Part shown: positions 43,612 through 52,068 of the stretch, one piece after another
Layout: the number at the start of each line of letters is the position of its first letter
Position numbering within the stretch: the first letter of the stretch is position 1
NCBI RefSeq assembly: GCF_014197445.1
Contig: NZ_JACIFO010000002.1
Location: 186,001-250,000, forward strand
Direction: 5' to 3'
Length of the DNA: 64,000 nt
From: Mesonia hippocampi
Lineage (GTDB): Bacteria; Bacteroidota; Bacteroidia; Flavobacteriales; Flavobacteriaceae
Program-made: the position numbers and the translations under genes
The notes under the pieces: generated by a model
What the model was told of the DNA's origin: nothing
Database searches by the model: none
The model's input: the letters and a program-made list of their open reading frames with translations, nothing else

Positions 43612-44184
43612 ATGAGAAAATTACTTTTTACCCTAATAACCTTGTTTTCAATAGGACTTATAGCCTGCGAAAACGATGACAATAAAAACAACCCTCCCAA
43701 TAATTCAGATTTTGGAGAAATTACACTTAAGGTTGCAGGAGACCTAAATGCTAATTTTTCTGGGATGGCAGATTTTCATTTATTAAAAATTTTAAATGTA
43801 GAAAGCTGGGAAGTAAATGGGCATGATTACAATCCCCAAACATTTTCTATTACTATTAGCAATAGAGCTATTAACAGCGCTTCTCAAAGACCAAACCCTG
43901 GTACTTATACCATAGGAAGTTCTACCAATGCTGATTTCTCAGTAGACCTTACCTATATTCCAGATGGAGATTTTATAAACACCGTAGAATTTAGCACCTC
44001 ATTATTAGCTGACTTGGCTGAACCTGCCGAAAACAGAGGAACCCTCACCATTACTTCTTCTAACGAAGATACCGTAAAAGGACATTTTGAATGTACTGCC
44101 TTTAGAATCGATGATGACCTAAATATTGTGGAAACCATAGAAATCTCTGGGGAGTTTACTGCAAATAAAAGAAGATTTGACTAA
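43612..44184 (+). CDS. lipoprotein, paralogue of the one at 46088
   Basis: 190 residues with a lipoprotein signal (FSIGLIAC, Cys19) and an acidic Asn/Asp linker. The beta-rich mature part ends with RGTLTITSSNEDTVKGHFEC and ISGEFTA, the same order as in the lipoprotein at 46088 (GSLTITDNSNNQLKGTFEF, NGTFHA). The two look like members of one calycin-like lipoprotein family common in Bacteroidota. It is 6 bp after the ELWxxDGT protein gene. No binding partner is known. Confidence 0.75.
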   Translation: MRKLLFTLITLFSIGLIACENDDNKNNPPNNSDFGEITLKVAGDLNANFSGMADFHLLKILNVESWEVNGHDYNPQTFSITISNRAINSASQRPNPGTYTIGSSTNADFSVDLTYIPDGDFINTVEFSTSLLADLAEPAENRGTLTITSSNEDTVKGHFECTAFRIDDDLNIVETIEISGEFTANKRRFD

Positions 44185-44219
44185 GCGTTTAACTTTAAAA
44201 ATAAATAACAATTAAAACT

Positions 44220-44732
44220 ATGAATTTAAAATCAACATTTTTTGGAATTTTAATAGGCCTTGGGCTGGTATTATCGGCACAAGCACAAGAAAACATCCGT
44301 ATAGGCGCCATGCTTGCTTATGGATCTGAAATAGAAAACCCAGGAATAGGTGTTAATGCAGAAATTCCTATTATGGAAAATCTAAACCTTGCCCCTTCCT
44401 TGATTTACTTTATCCCGAAAGAACAATACGGATTTAAAACAAACTGGTTTGAAATCAGTGCAAATGCTAATTACTATTTCCTTAAGCAATCAGGCTTAAA
44501 CGTTTACGCTTTAGGCGGTCTTAATTACACCCATCTAAAAACTTCATACGACGGAAAAAATATATGGGGAGTTACTAACGATGTTTCTGCTTCAGAAGGA
44601 CGCTTTGGGCTCAACCTTGGCGGAGGCGTTAACTTCCCTCTAGGAAAAATAACACCTTTTGCAGAGGTTAAATATGTTGTAATAGAAGACGGACAAGTAG
44701 TTGCAGGAGCAGGCGTAAAGTTTAATTTATAA
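44220..44732 (+). CDS. small outer-membrane beta-barrel protein
   Basis: 170 residues. The signal peptide ends at AQAQ (about 22). Alternating strands then run to the terminal GQVVAGAGVKFNL, with LGGGVNFPLGKITPFAEVKYVV typical of an eight-strand OmpA/OmpX-like barrel with a Gly-rich strand. It is in the same run of exported-protein genes (35 bp after the lipoprotein). Confidence 0.8.
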   Translation: MNLKSTFFGILIGLGLVLSAQAQENIRIGAMLAYGSEIENPGIGVNAEIPIMENLNLAPSLIYFIPKEQYGFKTNWFEISANANYYFLKQSGLNVYALGGLNYTHLKTSYDGKNIWGVTNDVSASEGRFGLNLGGGVNFPLGKITPFAEVKYVVIEDGQVVAGAGVKFNL

Positions 44733-44744
44733 ACCATCATAATT

Positions 44745-46001
44745 ATGAAAATGTTAAAACAAACCCCAAAAATTGTAGCCCTATTAATGGGCTCATTAAT
44801 GCTATTATCCTCTTGTTCTGAAGATGATGATGTGGCAACAGAACCAGAAGCAGAAATACTACCTCCCATTGTATTAGACTGCGATTATTTTAAAGAAGAT
44901 CGTATTTTAGAGAACGACCCACAAAGACCCATAGATTACATTGTAACCTGTTGGGCACGTGTACAAGGAAGCCTAAAAATAGAAGCTGGAGTAGTTATTG
45001 AATTTGAAAACCATGCAGGACTTAGAGTAGACCTCGATAATAACGTTTTTGAAATTAAAGGAACTTCTAGCGAACCTGTCATTCTATCGGGAACCTCTAA
45101 GCAAAAAGGGTATTGGCGAGGAATTTTTCTTTCAGAAGCACATAACCCTAACAACCTTATTGAACACACGGTTATTGAATATGCAGGTTCACAAAATTTA
45201 ACGGGTTCATCTCCCGTATATGAAGGTAGCTTGGCTATTAGAGGCTCTTCTGGAACCACCCCACAAGCCCTTACGTTAAATCATGTAGAAATAAGTAACG
45301 GAGGTAGTGTTGGAATAGATTACCATAGAGTTACAAAGCAAAATTCTGTTGCTACCTCCAACCTAATTATCACAGGAAATGAGGATGTCCCTGTAAAAGT
45401 TTCGGCAGAAATGGCTCATATTTTTGATAGCTCTTCTTCTTATAGCGGAAATGCCTCCGATTTCTTGAATATCACCACTTCATCTTATGAAATTGAAGAC
45501 CAAACCGTAACTTGGGAAAAGTTAGACGTACCTTATTTGGTAGATGGTCGAGTAAGTATTGGTGATGATGGTCACCTCACCATTGAAGCAGGGGTAGAAA
45601 TGGAATTTAAATCTGGAGCATACCTACAACCTTACGGTTTTCTTCCACCTTATAATTTAAGTCTTAAAATTATGGGAACGGCAGCAGATCCTGTACATTT
45701 AAGAGCTCATAACGATATTAACTGGGGCGGTATTCAATATGGCTTTACACAAGAAGACAATATTATAAACTACGCCATTATTGAAAATGCCAAAGGCGAT
45801 TTTCCGGTGGGAAACCATCAAAATACAGGGGCTATCTATATGCACGCAAGTCCTAAATTAAGAGTTTCCAACACCACGTTTAAAGATTTACAAAACTGTG
45901 CCTTTTACTCACCATACGGTGCCGATTATTTTGATAACCTGGAAGTAACCAATGTTACTTTTGATAATGTGGCAGGTGGCGAGTACTGCGATAATGATTA
46001 A
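44745..46001 (+). CDS. lipoprotein with right-handed beta-helix repeats
   Basis: 418 residues with a lipoprotein signal (LMLLSSC, Cys24) and an acidic start (SEDDD). The mature part has repeats such as GSLKIEAGVVIEFENHAGLR, EPVILSGTS and KGYWRGIFLSEAHNPNNLIE, typical of beta-helix cell-surface proteins in Bacteroidota. It is likely surface- or periplasm-exposed. The terminator at 46019 follows its stop. Confidence 0.8.
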   Translation: MKMLKQTPKIVALLMGSLMLLSSCSEDDDVATEPEAEILPPIVLDCDYFKEDRILENDPQRPIDYIVTCWARVQGSLKIEAGVVIEFENHAGLRVDLDNNVFEIKGTSSEPVILSGTSKQKGYWRGIFLSEAHNPNNLIEHTVIEYAGSQNLTGSSPVYEGSLAIRGSSGTTPQALTLNHVEISNGGSVGIDYHRVTKQNSVATSNLIITGNEDVPVKVSAEMAHIFDSSSSYSGNASDFLNITTSSYEIEDQTVTWEKLDVPYLVDGRVSIGDDGHLTIEAGVEMEFKSGAYLQPYGFLPPYNLSLKIMGTAADPVHLRAHNDINWGGIQYGFTQEDNIINYAIIENAKGDFPVGNHQNTGAIYMHASPKLRVSNTTFKDLQNCAFYSPYGADYFDNLEVTNVTFDNVAGGEYCDND

Positions 46002-46018
46002 TTTCTAACAGAACCCAC

Positions 46019-46063
46019 AAACGGCAAGCCTGATTTTATGAGTTAGTCAGTGGTTTGCCGTTT
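46019..46063 (+). terminator. terminator after the beta-helix lipoprotein gene
   Basis: AAACGGCAAGCC (46019-46030) pairs with GGTTTGCCGTTT (46052-46063, one G:T) and is followed by ATTTTCTT. It splits the run of exported-protein genes into a first and second part. Confidence 0.6.
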
Positions 46064-46087
46064 ATTTTCTTAATTTAATCTAATTTT

Positions 46088-46633
46088 ATGAAAAATTTCA
46101 ACCTTCTTTATACCGCATTGCTTATTTTTTCTTTCCTTTTATTTTCTTGTAATAAAGATGATGATACTGGTAACAGCAATAACAACAGCAACAATATAGG
46201 TGTCAACAAAATAGCTATGGATGTTTCTGGCTCGCAAACAGGCCACATGTCCGGAAATGCCTTTATAGAAATATACAACAGCCAAGGTTATAACACTTTT
46301 GAAATAGAAGGAGGTGATGCCTCCGAAGCTACTTTTAAAATAAATTTTTACACCTACAACGGCGGTAGCAACCCTGTGCCTTGGCCCGAAAAAGGAACAT
46401 ACCCATTAGATAGCGGCGCTGATATTATCAACGGGAAAGGCTATAAAGTAGGTTTTGAATATATTCCTGAGTGGCGAGACTATAGTAAAAATGTTACCGG
46501 AAGCCTGACTATTACCGACAATAGTAACAACCAGCTTAAAGGCACTTTTGAGTTTTCTGCCGATGAAAATGGAGACAATGGAAGTATTACAGTAACCAAC
46601 GGTACTTTTCATGCAGAAATAAAAGAAGAATAA
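46088..46633 (+). CDS. lipoprotein, paralogue of the one at 43612
   Basis: 181 residues with a lipoprotein signal (FSFLLFSC, Cys19), then an Asn/Asp-rich linker. Beta-rich, ending in GSLTITDNSNNQLKGTFEF and VTNGTFHAEIKEE, the same layout as the lipoprotein at 43612. Function unknown. Confidence 0.75.
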   Translation: MKNFNLLYTALLIFSFLLFSCNKDDDTGNSNNNSNNIGVNKIAMDVSGSQTGHMSGNAFIEIYNSQGYNTFEIEGGDASEATFKINFYTYNGGSNPVPWPEKGTYPLDSGADIINGKGYKVGFEYIPEWRDYSKNVTGSLTITDNSNNQLKGTFEFSADENGDNGSITVTNGTFHAEIKEE

Positions 46634-46652
46634 CCTCTTGATATAAAAAATT

Positions 46653-48419
46653 ATGGGAAAAATTTCAACAGCAATATGCTTTCTTTTAGTTGCTTGGATC
46701 TCCTTAGCACAAAGCACACAAAAGTCCAATACCATTAACCTAGATTTTACTCCAGATTTTATCGATTTTTCTCCAGACGATAAATACATGATCGCTGAAA
46801 ACGAAGACCATTACAGCGTTTGGGACATTAAAAAAAATACGAAAATTATTGAAGGAGAATATAATTTTAAAATAGGTAGACTCTTAAAAAACACACCTAT
46901 TCCAACAGGAAGTGGTTATTTTTTATTTGGTAATGAACAAATTTTTCTGACCATAGACTATCAGCACAACAACACCAAAATAAAAGGCTTTAGCTTAAAA
47001 AACGGTTCACTCCTATGGGAAACCAACCAGCTAGATATCGGTGTAACAGTAACCGAAACAATTATTGGTGCTCATGCAGGAGGAATGTTAACCATAGAAG
47101 TAAACGGAAATAAATTTTCAAAAACACAAAAAGCTAATAACTTTTTTACCCGAGACCGGTTTTTAGATAGACTTATTAATTACATTCCTGCCAAAAATGC
47201 CATTGTTATTAACGGGAAAGATGGTTTGCAAATGTTAGATATACGCAATGGAAAAACACTATGGACTCAAAAAGATTTTAAAGGAGGTATAGGCGAATTA
47301 TTATTCAGCCAAAAAAACAATAAGCTACTTGCTATTACTATACCAGCTACCGATGGAGCTTTAGACCTCCTAACCACAACTCCAAAAGTTATTGCCTTAG
47401 AGGCTAACACAGGGAAAATACTATGGGAAGTAACATACACAGGAGATTTTATTCCAAATTATGCCACTATAAAAGATAACACACTAATATTACCTTATCT
47501 AGATCTTACATTTATCGACCTAAAAACAGGTTTAGAGCGCAACGGAGATATAAAAAATCGCACCGCTACGGCTAAAAATGTAACAAAAGGATTAGGGAAA
47601 ATTATGGCGCTTGATAAAGCCCTGAATGGCAACACTCATACATTTAACAATGCCCCAAATAAATACAACAGGCTAATTCCTAGGCAACTTTATTTTAACA
47701 ACAACGGAAAATTATGCTATTTTACAATATTTGATAAAAACGGAAAATGGAATACTGGCAGCAAAAAAGGCTATACCATTATCGATATACACAACGATAA
47801 AATAGCACTAGAAAAATATGCTGTACTAGACAACCAATGGACCGTTATGCAAGATGCCCTAGCTAATAACATTTTCTACATAAAAGCGAGTGGTAACCTT
47901 AACAGAACCATTATCAAAGCAATAGACGCAAAAACAGGCGCCGATATTTTTGAAACAGAAAAAGCAAAAAACAGTGCCGATATCGCTAAAGCCTTTAATC
48001 CGTTTATTGTAAACAAAAACCTGCTTATAGATATTGTTTCCCGAGGAATTTATATTCTAAACGCAAAAACAGGAGAAAAAATTTCTTACACCTCCACCAA
48101 AGATTTAGGAACAGGAACCATAAAGTTTAGTGAGCTTTACAACAACGGGATTATTATTTTTGGAACAAAAGCCGTTGGGGTAATAGATTACAAAGGAAAC
48201 ATCATAGCTAATGTTCCTGCTAAAAACGTAAAAAGCTTTGCGGTTACCGAACACGAAATATTACTATTGGAAAGTAAAAACTTTACCCGTATAGATGCTA
48301 AAAGCGGAAAAATATTAGAAACCTTCGGTTTTAAAAAAGCAGACAATGTTGCTTTTAGCTCTTCAGGAAAAACCCTTGCTAAATATAAAGGCAAAAGCAT
48401 AACCTTAATACAACAATAG
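46653..48419 (+). CDS. exported PQQ-like beta-propeller protein
   Basis: 588 residues. The signal peptide ends at SLAQ (about 20). Repeats with a Trp or Leu-x-Asp-x-x-x-Gly core follow: GLQMLDIRNGKTLWTQKDF, VIALEANTGKILWEVTY and GIYILNAKTGEKISYTS, as in PQQ-binding-like propellers. The sequence lacks a recognisable catalytic metal site, so it is probably a scaffold or binding protein. It is the last of the exported-protein run; a terminator follows. Confidence 0.82.
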   Translation: MGKISTAICFLLVAWISLAQSTQKSNTINLDFTPDFIDFSPDDKYMIAENEDHYSVWDIKKNTKIIEGEYNFKIGRLLKNTPIPTGSGYFLFGNEQIFLTIDYQHNNTKIKGFSLKNGSLLWETNQLDIGVTVTETIIGAHAGGMLTIEVNGNKFSKTQKANNFFTRDRFLDRLINYIPAKNAIVINGKDGLQMLDIRNGKTLWTQKDFKGGIGELLFSQKNNKLLAITIPATDGALDLLTTTPKVIALEANTGKILWEVTYTGDFIPNYATIKDNTLILPYLDLTFIDLKTGLERNGDIKNRTATAKNVTKGLGKIMALDKALNGNTHTFNNAPNKYNRLIPRQLYFNNNGKLCYFTIFDKNGKWNTGSKKGYTIIDIHNDKIALEKYAVLDNQWTVMQDALANNIFYIKASGNLNRTIIKAIDAKTGADIFETEKAKNSADIAKAFNPFIVNKNLLIDIVSRGIYILNAKTGEKISYTSTKDLGTGTIKFSELYNNGIIIFGTKAVGVIDYKGNIIANVPAKNVKSFAVTEHEILLLESKNFTRIDAKSGKILETFGFKKADNVAFSSSGKTLAKYKGKSITLIQQ

Positions 48420-48499
48420 AGTTTTAAAAACATTCTTAGAAAAATAAAACAACCCCTAAAATTTCACATTTGTTTTCTTTAATGATGCCTGTTTTATTA

Positions 48500-48533
48500 C
48501 CCTTCTTAAAAACCTTTAAGAAGGGTTCTTTTT
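48500..48533 (+). terminator. intrinsic terminator after the beta-propeller gene
   Basis: CCCTTCTTAAA (48500-48510) pairs with TTTAAGAAGGG (48515-48525) around a 4-nt loop, followed by TTCTTTTTTT. Confidence 0.75.
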
Positions 48534-48574
48534 TTGGCAAATTGCATTAAAAACGCTAAAACCCTTACCTAAAC

Positions 48575-48991
48575 TTACACTTCCACAACCTTTATTTTGG
48601 GGTTTAGTGTAAGTAAATCGTTTACAAATTTATCATTATCCTGAGGAGCTATATAAATTTCGTCATACTTACTGTATTTTATAATAATTCCACCGCTTGA
48701 CATGGCGGGTTTTAACCCGCTCCACATGGTTTTACCTACATGAAGCTGAACAATTTTACTAATCTCTATTCTTCCTTCTATAAAAGCTGAATGGTAATAA
48801 AGATATTTTGAATCAACTCTATAACCCGTGTTAAAATAAATCCATAAAAATAAGATAAAGGGTAACAACAATAAAAGACCTACTATTTTACCTTCGGAAA
48901 ATATGACATATATACCAACCCCTGAAAGAAGAGCAAAAATAGCTAGTAAATAATGTATAAACTTACTTTTTTTAGCTTTATAAGTTTTCAT
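48575..48991 (-). CDS. membrane protein with bacterial PH-like domain
   Basis: 138 residues. Two membrane helices (about 10-50) are followed by a PH-like domain with YRVDSKYLYYHSAFIEGRIE and EIYIAPQDNDKFVNDLLTLN, the pattern of bacterial PH domain proteins. It is downstream (9 bp) of the 49001 gene on the same strand. A short copy of its 5' end is present at 50042-50070. Function unknown. Confidence 0.7.
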   Translation of the reverse strand: MKTYKAKKSKFIHYLLAIFALLSGVGIYVIFSEGKIVGLLLLLPFILFLWIYFNTGYRVDSKYLYYHSAFIEGRIEISKIVQLHVGKTMWSGLKPAMSSGGIIIKYSKYDEIYIAPQDNDKFVNDLLTLNPKIKVVEV

Positions 48992-49486
48992 AACAAGATT
49001 TTATAAAAGTGTATTCACTATAAACGGGAACTTACTATATTTTTCTGGTTTTTGGATACCGATAAGCAAGTGCTTACCGCTTTTATAGGTAATACTCAGT
49101 CCTAAGTTTCCGCTTATATTATAGGCCATACCTTTTTTTCCGCTTCGAAATCCCCAATCGCCATATTCTTTTAATGGTTTGTATTTTACAATTTTTGCTT
49201 CCGCTATATCTTTTATTAAAATAACCTCTTCTGCTACTAAGGGCGGAAACTTAACAACAATTTTTTCGTTATCAATATAGGTTTTCAACACAATATTATA
49301 AATAAAATAAAACAGTCCTAATGTCATTAAGCAGAAAAAAATTAACAAGATATCTGGACCAGAGTTGTTTCCAAAAGGTATCTTAAATATTATTTGCTGC
49401 ACAAAACCATAAAGCATAAAAGCGTTTATGCTTATAAGGATAACCCAAAGCCATATTTGGCGAAATCGTTGTTTTTCTATTAGCAT
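48963..49486 (-). repeat. direct duplication, copy 1 (about 524 bp)
   Basis: Nearly identical to 50042-50568. It spans the 161-residue membrane protein gene plus the first ten codons of the PH-domain gene after it. A few substitutions and one 3-bp indel separate the copies, mostly around residues 60-70. Confidence 0.85.
49001..49486 (-). CDS. two-helix membrane protein with PH-like domain, copy 1
   Basis: 161 residues. Two membrane helices (about 10-32 and 45-68) precede a beta-rich domain (EKIVVKFPPLVAEEVILIKD to SITYKSGKHLLIGIQKPEK). It resembles uncharacterised PH-like membrane proteins of Bacteroidota. It is a near-identical paralogue of the 164-residue protein at 50080, with most differences in the second helix. 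The pair arose by tandem duplication. Confidence 0.7.
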   Translation of the reverse strand: MLIEKQRFRQIWLWVILISINAFMLYGFVQQIIFKIPFGNNSGPDILLIFFCLMTLGLFYFIYNIVLKTYIDNEKIVVKFPPLVAEEVILIKDIAEAKIVKYKPLKEYGDWGFRSGKKGMAYNISGNLGLSITYKSGKHLLIGIQKPEKYSKFPFIVNTLL

Positions 49487-49541
49487 TTTGTTTTAAAATT
49501 AAAATCAATCTGGCCAGTTGCACTTATAACTTGGGCATGGC

Positions 49542-49907
49542 TTATTCATTTTTATCAAATTTATTTTTTATAGCACGTTCCGTTTGGATAATCGGAAAAA
49601 TTGCACTGAGAATAATTAGGATAGCAATAACTCCTATAATATAAAGAGTATATATTTTATTTTCAGGAATTATAAACCCAAAAACTGTGGTTGCACAAAG
49701 AAATATACCTGAACGTATAAGTTCTTTGGCACTTTTACATTGAGCAAAGTCCCAACGGGTTTGATTTTTCATGGAACTTTTTGAACGATACCCGTATAGT
49801 GGATTGATTTTTTTAGGTGGATTTTTCTTAAAAAGAAATCCTGTAACAATAAGAAGAATTCCGCCAATTAAAACGCCACCTATAAAAAGTAATTGATTAG
49901 GATTCAT
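49542..49907 (-). CDS. SdpI-family membrane protein
   Basis: 121 residues with three membrane helices. It carries the SdpI-family motif NPLYGYRSKSSMKNQTRWDFAQ (written here in parts: NPLYGYRSKSSM, then TRWDFAQ). In Bacillus, SdpI gives immunity to the SdpC toxin; most homologues are uncharacterised. It sits between the two copies of the duplicated membrane protein on the same strand. No toxin gene is seen nearby. Confidence 0.82.
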   Translation of the reverse strand: MNPNQLLFIGGVLIGGILLIVTGFLFKKNPPKKINPLYGYRSKSSMKNQTRWDFAQCKSAKELIRSGIFLCATTVFGFIIPENKIYTLYIIGVIAILIILSAIFPIIQTERAIKNKFDKNE

Positions 49908-50041
49908 GGGTTGTTTTTTATAAAAAATCTTAAAGATAATTGAAACAAGAAAAATAATAGTTTTTTGGCAGAATATCTTTGAAAACTATCTATAATACTT
50001 ACTCCCCATAGTTTAGGGAAACCTATAACCATAAAGTACAT

Positions 50042-50070
50042 TTACTTTTTTTAGCTTTATAAGTTTTCAT
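50042..50070 (-). pseudogene. 5' fragment of the PH-domain gene left by tandem duplication
   Basis: Encodes MKTYKAKKSK, identical to the start of the gene at 48575-48991, then runs into unrelated sequence. It lies the same 9 bp after the second copy of the upstream gene, so it marks a duplication breakpoint. Confidence 0.75.
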
Positions 50071-50079
50071 AACAAGATT

Positions 50080-50574
50080 TTATAAAAGTGAATTCGCTAT
50101 AAACGGGAACTTACTATATTTTTCTGGTTTTTGGATACCGATAAGCAAGTGCTTACCGCTTTTATAGGTAATACTCAGTCCTAAGTTTCCACTTATATTA
50201 TAGGCCATACCTTTTTTTCCGCTTCGAAATCCCCAACCGCCATATTCTTTTAATGGTTTGTATTTTACAATTTTTGCTTCCGCTATCTCTTTTATTAAAA
50301 TAACCTCTTCTGCTACTAAGGGCGGAAACTTAACAACAATTTTTTCGTTATCAATATAGGTTTTTAATACGATAACATTAAGAAAAAGATAGGATAGTCC
50401 TAACATCATTAAGCAGAAAAAAATTAATAGGATATCTGGACCAGGATTATCTCCAAAAGGTATCTTAAATATTATTTGCTGTACAAAACCATAAAGCATA
50501 AAAGCGTTTATGCTTATAAGGATAACCCAAAGCCATATTTGGCGAAATCGTTGTTTTTCTATTAGCATAATCAT
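50080..50574 (-). CDS. two-helix membrane protein with PH-like domain, copy 2
   Basis: 164 residues from ATG 50574 (MIMLIEK); the ATG at 50568 matches the start of copy 1 and may be the real one. Same layout as the 49001 gene, with differences around the second helix (MLGLSYLFLNVIVLKTYID against TLGLFYFIYNIVLKTYID). It has its own -7-like element at 50601-50608. Confidence 0.7.
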   Translation of the reverse strand: MIMLIEKQRFRQIWLWVILISINAFMLYGFVQQIIFKIPFGDNPGPDILLIFFCLMMLGLSYLFLNVIVLKTYIDNEKIVVKFPPLVAEEVILIKEIAEAKIVKYKPLKEYGGWGFRSGKKGMAYNISGNLGLSITYKSGKHLLIGIQKPEKYSKFPFIANSLL

Positions 50575-50600
50575 TTAAATTTTATGGAAGAAGTAGGTTT

Positions 50601-50608
50601 CAAAAATA
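50601..50608 (-). promoter_or_regulatory. -7 element (TATTTTTG on the minus strand)
   Basis: A TAnnTTTG match 27 bp upstream of the 50574 start. It could drive the whole leftward group down to 48575. Confidence 0.4.
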
Positions 50609-50705
50609 ATTAACCTCATCTAAACAAGAAAACCCTATAAATATTATGAAACACTAAATGTAAAAAACTTCTGTTAGAATCGTTATTTTTTAATTTATAA
50701 ATCTA

Positions 50706-50713
50706 TAAATTTG
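50706..50713 (+). promoter_or_regulatory. -7 element (TAAATTTG) for serS
   Basis: A TAnnTTTG match 27 bp before the serS ATG. Confidence 0.4.
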
Positions 50714-50739
50714 ACTTCTTAGCATATAAAATTTACAAC

Positions 50740-52011
50740 ATGTTACAAGTAGCCCAAATTAGAGCCCATAAAGAGGCGTACATCGAAGCATTAAAGAAAA
50801 GAAATTACGATGCGGCTCCGGTGTTTGAAAATGTTTTACAATTAGACGAAACACGTAGATCTACACAAACTACATTAGATGCTACCTTGGCAGAGTCTAA
50901 TAAATTATCCAAAGAAATTGGGCTTCTTTTTAAATCGGGCGAAACAGAAAAAGCAAACCAAGCAAAAGAAAAAACCGCAGGTTTAAAAGAAACCACCAAA
51001 AATTTACAAGAAAAATTAAACACAACTGTTACTGCTTTAACAAAGCTGCTTTATGAAATTCCTAACATTCCGCACAACACAGTAGTGGCAGGAACTTCTG
51101 AAGAAGATAACGAAGAAGTGTTTAGAGCAATAGATTTTCCTAACCTAGAAGAAAATGCTTTGCCCCACTGGGAATTAGCAAAAAAATACGACCTGATAGA
51201 TTTTGACTTAGGAAACAAAATTACAGGAGCTGGTTTTCCTGTATATAAAGGGAAAGGAGCCCGTTTACAACGTGCGCTAATCGCCTATTTTTTAGACAAA
51301 AACACCCAAGCAGGTTATACCGAATACCAAGTACCTCTTATGGTTAACGAGGCTTCGGGCTACGGAACAGGGCAATTACCAGATAAAGAAGGACAAATGT
51401 ATCATGTTACCGAAGATGATTTATACCTTATTCCTACTTCTGAAGTTCCGCTTACCAACTTTTTTAGAGATGTCATGTTAAATGAAAACGAGCTTCCGCA
51501 GAAGCTTACGGCATACACACCAAACTTTAGACGAGAAGCAGGCTCGTATGGAGCTCATGTACGCGGATTGAATCGTTTACACCAATTTGATAAGGTAGAA
51601 ATTGTAAACGTAACCTTGCCCGAAAAATCTTATGAAGTTCAGGAAGAAATGCTTTCTCACATCAAAAATATCTTGAAAGAATTACACCTTCCTTATCGTA
51701 TTTTACGCTTATGCGGAGGCGATTTAACCTTTACCTCTGCCCTAACTTACGATTTCGAGATTTATTCGGCAGCACAAGAGCGTTGGCTAGAAGTTTCTTC
51801 GGTATCTAATTTTGAAACCTACCAAGCAAACCGCTTAAAATTACGTTACAAAACCAACGACGGGAATAAAGCGCTTGCCCATACACTTAACGGAAGTTCT
51901 TTAGCTTTGCCTAGAATAATGGCAGGAATTTTAGAGAATTACCAAACTCCAGAAGGTATAAAAGTACCAGAAGTTTTGAAACCCTATACAGGTTTTTCTA
52001 TCATTGATTAA
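50740..52011 (+). CDS. serS: seryl-tRNA synthetase
   Basis: 423 residues. The N-terminal coiled-coil arm (about 30-105) is followed by the class II catalytic core with motif 2 (FRREAGSYGAHVRGLNRLHQ) and motif 3 (NGSSLALPRIMAGILENYQT). It charges tRNA-Ser and tRNA-Sec-type tRNAs. Normal length. Confidence 0.97.
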   Translation: MLQVAQIRAHKEAYIEALKKRNYDAAPVFENVLQLDETRRSTQTTLDATLAESNKLSKEIGLLFKSGETEKANQAKEKTAGLKETTKNLQEKLNTTVTALTKLLYEIPNIPHNTVVAGTSEEDNEEVFRAIDFPNLEENALPHWELAKKYDLIDFDLGNKITGAGFPVYKGKGARLQRALIAYFLDKNTQAGYTEYQVPLMVNEASGYGTGQLPDKEGQMYHVTEDDLYLIPTSEVPLTNFFRDVMLNENELPQKLTAYTPNFRREAGSYGAHVRGLNRLHQFDKVEIVNVTLPEKSYEVQEEMLSHIKNILKELHLPYRILRLCGGDLTFTSALTYDFEIYSAAQERWLEVSSVSNFETYQANRLKLRYKTNDGNKALAHTLNGSSLALPRIMAGILENYQTPEGIKVPEVLKPYTGFSIID

Positions 52012-52032
52012 TCCTAAAAAAACAAGCAATTT

Positions 52033-52068
52033 AAAATCGCATTTTCTATCTTAGCAAAATGCGATTTT
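52033..52068 (+). terminator. terminator after serS that includes the next start codon
   Basis: AAAATCGCATTTT (52033-52045) pairs perfectly with AAAATGCGATTTT (52056-52068) around a 10-nt loop, followed by TATTTTTT. The ATG at 52059 of the next gene lies in the 3' arm. Confidence 0.7.

Noticed and set aside
49542-49907. SdpI-family gene considered as part of a toxin-immunity system
   Set aside because: No SdpC-like toxin or SdpR-like regulator gene is seen nearby, so only the family name is supported.
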